Below are positions 62,177 to 64,000 of a stretch of 64,000 nucleotides of DNA, piece after piece. This DNA is from Medakamo hakoo (taxonomy: Eukaryota; Chlorophyta; Trebouxiophyceae; Coccomyxaceae). The stretch spans positions 282,068-346,067 of the forward strand of contig CP089465.1 of assembly GCA_026636295.1 (NCBI GenBank), read 5' to 3'. Position numbers and translations under genes: made by a program. Below the pieces are notes generated by a model. It searched no databases and was not told the origin of the DNA. It saw nothing but the letters and a program-made list of their open reading frames with translations. Positions within the stretch are counted from its first letter, which is position 1, and each line of letters opens with the position of its first letter.

Positions 62177-63802
62177 ATGGCGCGACCCACTCCACACGCC
62201 CGGTCGGCTGCACGCCCAACCCGCCAGGCCTGGCGCCGGGCGGGCCTGGCGCTGCTGGTGGTCGTGGTCGCCGCGGCGGCGGGCGTTGCGGGCGCGGCGC
62301 CGCAACCACCACCACCACCACCTCCACCCCCCGTGGCGGCCGCTGTTCAACCATCCCGTCCTCCGACCGCCGACCGGCTGGCAGCGCCGGCGCCCGCGAG
62401 CGCCGGTCGGCCGCCGCCTGCACCGTCCCCGCCCACCACCACGCCCGTCGTCCTGGCGCCCGCGCTGCTGGCGGGCGGGCGGCTGGTCGTTCCGGCGGGT
62501 GCGGACCCACCTCGTCCGCCTTTCAACGTCTCCCTGTGCGGGGGCCTGGATGTGGCGGCGGTGTCGAGCCAGCTGCCACGGGACGCGTGCCTGGTGGAGG
62601 TGGTGGCGGTGCGGGAGGCGGACTTTGCCGCGGCGGCGGCGGGCGTGGCGCACGTGCCTGGCCCGGCCCTGGCTGCCGGCCTCTTCAACTGGCCGCACTA
62701 CGGCCACGCGCTCGGCAATGCGCTGTTTGGGGTGTGGGGCACGCTGGTGGAGCAGGGTCTGGTGGCCGGCGGCGGCGGGTCGGCCGGGCGTGGCGACGGC
62801 GAGCGTGGTCTCGTTTGCGGCCGCGGCCGTGGCCGTGGCCGTGACCTCACGCCGACCCCCACCTCCCGCCGGCCACCGCTCCCCATCTACGTCCGGGCGT
62901 GCGGCCAGGGACAAGACGTGCTGGAGGCCGCGACTGCCCCTGACGGTCGCGTGGACGTGGCGGCCTGCACGCCCTTGGCGCCGGCGTTCCATGCGCTCGC
63001 CGGCCCCGGGCGGCGCGTCGAGTTTCGGTCGTGGACGGACGCGGTCGCGGGTCCGGCCCTCCTCTTCCATCACCTCGTCGCCGGCGTATCCCTGTCCGCC
63101 GACCAGTACAACCACACGCTGGACGGGGGCCTGCTCCGTGCGCTGGCGGCGCGGGTGGCGGAGGAGGTGGGGGTGGCAGACGGTGGTGGTGGTGGCGGTG
63201 GTGGAGGGCGGCTCGGTTCCCTGCTCGCCCGCCGCCACCGCCACCGCGGCCGCCCGCCGCCGACCGTGCTCGTCATCCACCGCACGGGCTCGCGCGCGAT
63301 TGAGAATGAAGGCGCGCTGGTGGACGCGCTGGACGCGTGGGCGCGCGCGCGCGGCGGGCGGGCGCGGGCGGTCGCGTTTGAGGCCATGGCCTTTGCCGAC
63401 GTGGTGGAGGCGGTGCGCAGTCCGGCGTGGACCGCCCTGGTCGGCGTCGACGGCACCGGCCTCCTGAACGCGGTGTGGGCGCGGTGTGGGGTGGGCGTGC
63501 GCCTGGCGACGTGGGGCGCGCGCGCGCTCGTGCCGACAAAGGGACTGAACTTTGACCGCGTGGCGCGCGCGACGGCGGGGCGGGCGGCGGTGTGGGAGTG
63601 CGCGGACAGGGGCTGCGCCGTGCTGGAGGGCGCGGCGGAGCGGCTGCTGGCGGGCGGCCGCGTGATGGGGAATGGGAGCGCGTCTCAAGCGGACGCGTTT
63701 ATGTTTGTGACGCGGCAAGGCGTGAGGGTGGAGGTAGGTGAAGTGGTGGGGCTGGTGCGCGAGGCGTGGGAGCAGGGCGGGTCGTGTGGCGGCGGTGTGT
63801 GA
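62177..63802 (+). CDS. GT61-family glycosyltransferase, type II membrane protein
   Basis: This is an intronless protein of 541 residues and the last gene before the telomere. A basic N-terminus precedes a signal anchor (about 21-40, AGLALLVVVVAAAAGVAGA), then a proline-rich stem to about residue 115. Family features follow in order: FNWPHYGHALGNALFGVWG (about 170-188), VLVIHRTGSRAIENE (about 364-378, the R-x-x-x-R-x-I-x-N-E-type donor region) and ALVGVDGTGLLNAVWARCG (about 419-437, the GVHGAGLTN-type loop). GT61 enzymes add xylose, arabinose or GlcNAc to glycans in the secretory pathway. A Gly run (63183-63207) interrupts the middle. It lies 43 bp from the first telomere-like repeat, so it may be subject to telomere position effects. 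Confidence 0.75.
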   Translation: MARPTPHARSAARPTRQAWRRAGLALLVVVVAAAAGVAGAAPQPPPPPPPPPVAAAVQPSRPPTADRLAAPAPASAGRPPPAPSPPTTTPVVLAPALLAGGRLVVPAGADPPRPPFNVSLCGGLDVAAVSSQLPRDACLVEVVAVREADFAAAAAGVAHVPGPALAAGLFNWPHYGHALGNALFGVWGTLVEQGLVAGGGGSAGRGDGERGLVCGRGRGRGRDLTPTPTSRRPPLPIYVRACGQGQDVLEAATAPDGRVDVAACTPLAPAFHALAGPGRRVEFRSWTDAVAGPALLFHHLVAGVSLSADQYNHTLDGGLLRALAARVAEEVGVADGGGGGGGGGRLGSLLARRHRHRGRPPPTVLVIHRTGSRAIENEGALVDALDAWARARGGRARAVAFEAMAFADVVEAVRSPAWTALVGVDGTGLLNAVWARCGVGVRLATWGARALVPTKGLNFDRVARATAGRAAVWECADRGCAVLEGAAERLLAGGRVMGNGSASQADAFMFVTRQGVRVEVGEVVGLVREAWEQGGSCGGGV

Positions 63803-63845
63803 GGAAAGAATGGACGGACGGCGCGTAAAGGGATGGGAAAGGGAC

Positions 63846-63918
63846 TTAGGGGTTAGGTTTAGGGTCAGTTTAAAGGTTAGGTTTAGGGGGCAGGGTTAGG
63901 GTCAGGGTTAGGGTCAGG
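63846..63918 (+). repeat. Degenerate telomere-like repeats
   Basis: These are imperfect variants of the telomere unit: TTAGGGG, TTTAGGG, TCAGGG and shortened TTAGG copies. They form the transition between the last gene and the perfect array. Confidence 0.85.
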
Positions 63919-64000
63919 TTAGGGTTAGGGTTAGGGTTAGGGTTAGGGTTAGGGTTAGGGTTAGGGTTAGGGTTAGGGTTAGGGTTAGGGTTAGGGTTAG
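63919..64000 (+). repeat. Telomere, perfect TTAGGG repeats
   Basis: Thirteen exact TTAGGG units plus TTAG run to the window edge. The G-rich strand reads toward the end, as expected for the right chromosome terminus. Confidence 0.97.

Overview
The window is the right-hand end of a nuclear chromosome of a unicellular photosynthetic eukaryote. It closes in TTAGGG telomere repeats (perfect from 63919 to 64000, degenerate from 63846) running 5'->3' outward on the + strand. Genes are extremely GC- and alanine-rich, spliced with short introns (mostly GT-AG, at least two GC-AG), and include plastid-targeted proteins, a CCT-domain protein, an OSCA channel and a Tctex dynein light chain. This fits a GC-rich microalga. 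A chlorophyte is my first guess, because of the plant-like plastid SixA phosphatase, the AT-less multimodular PKS and two TGTAA motifs after stop codons. A GC-rich haptophyte or stramenopile cannot be excluded.

Left part (1-26.4 kb), housekeeping and membrane genes: a partial unknown gene (-), eIF3m (+), a small plastid membrane protein (-), a GBF1/GNOM-type Sec7 ARF-GEF (-), a plastid SixA-like histidine phosphatase (+), a CCT protein (-), an OSCA/CSC1 channel (-), a duplicated FUSC/ALMT-like membrane protein (+), mitochondrial ribosomal protein mS35 (-), a type II membrane glycosyltransferase (+) and an FkbM-type methyltransferase (+).

Centre (26.5-52.3 kb, - strand): one giant type I polyketide synthase of about 8,462 residues, 25.1 kb of it in a single exon. 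It has a loading ACP followed by six modules (KS-DH-KR-ACP, with an ER in module 4). No acyltransferase and no thioesterase are visible, so acyl units must be supplied in trans. In place of a releasing domain the C-terminus carries a domain resembling the autoproteolytic (peptidase S59) domain of nucleoporin Nup98, ending at the phenylalanine where Nup98 would be cut. This fusion is the most unusual thing in the window.

Right part (52.5-63.8 kb): a kinesin and a Tctex dynein light chain share a 94-bp divergent promoter. Next comes a subtelomeric run of four secretory-pathway proteins in alternating orientation: a large two-part putative glycosyltransferase, a second GT-A-like protein, an FkbM-like type II protein and a GT61 glycosyltransferase. 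Together with the two genes at 22.9-26.4 kb this suggests glycan-building capacity on this arm. Intergenic gaps are mostly 65-460 bp and most neighbours are convergent or divergent. No tRNA, rRNA, CRISPR array or recognisable transposon was seen.
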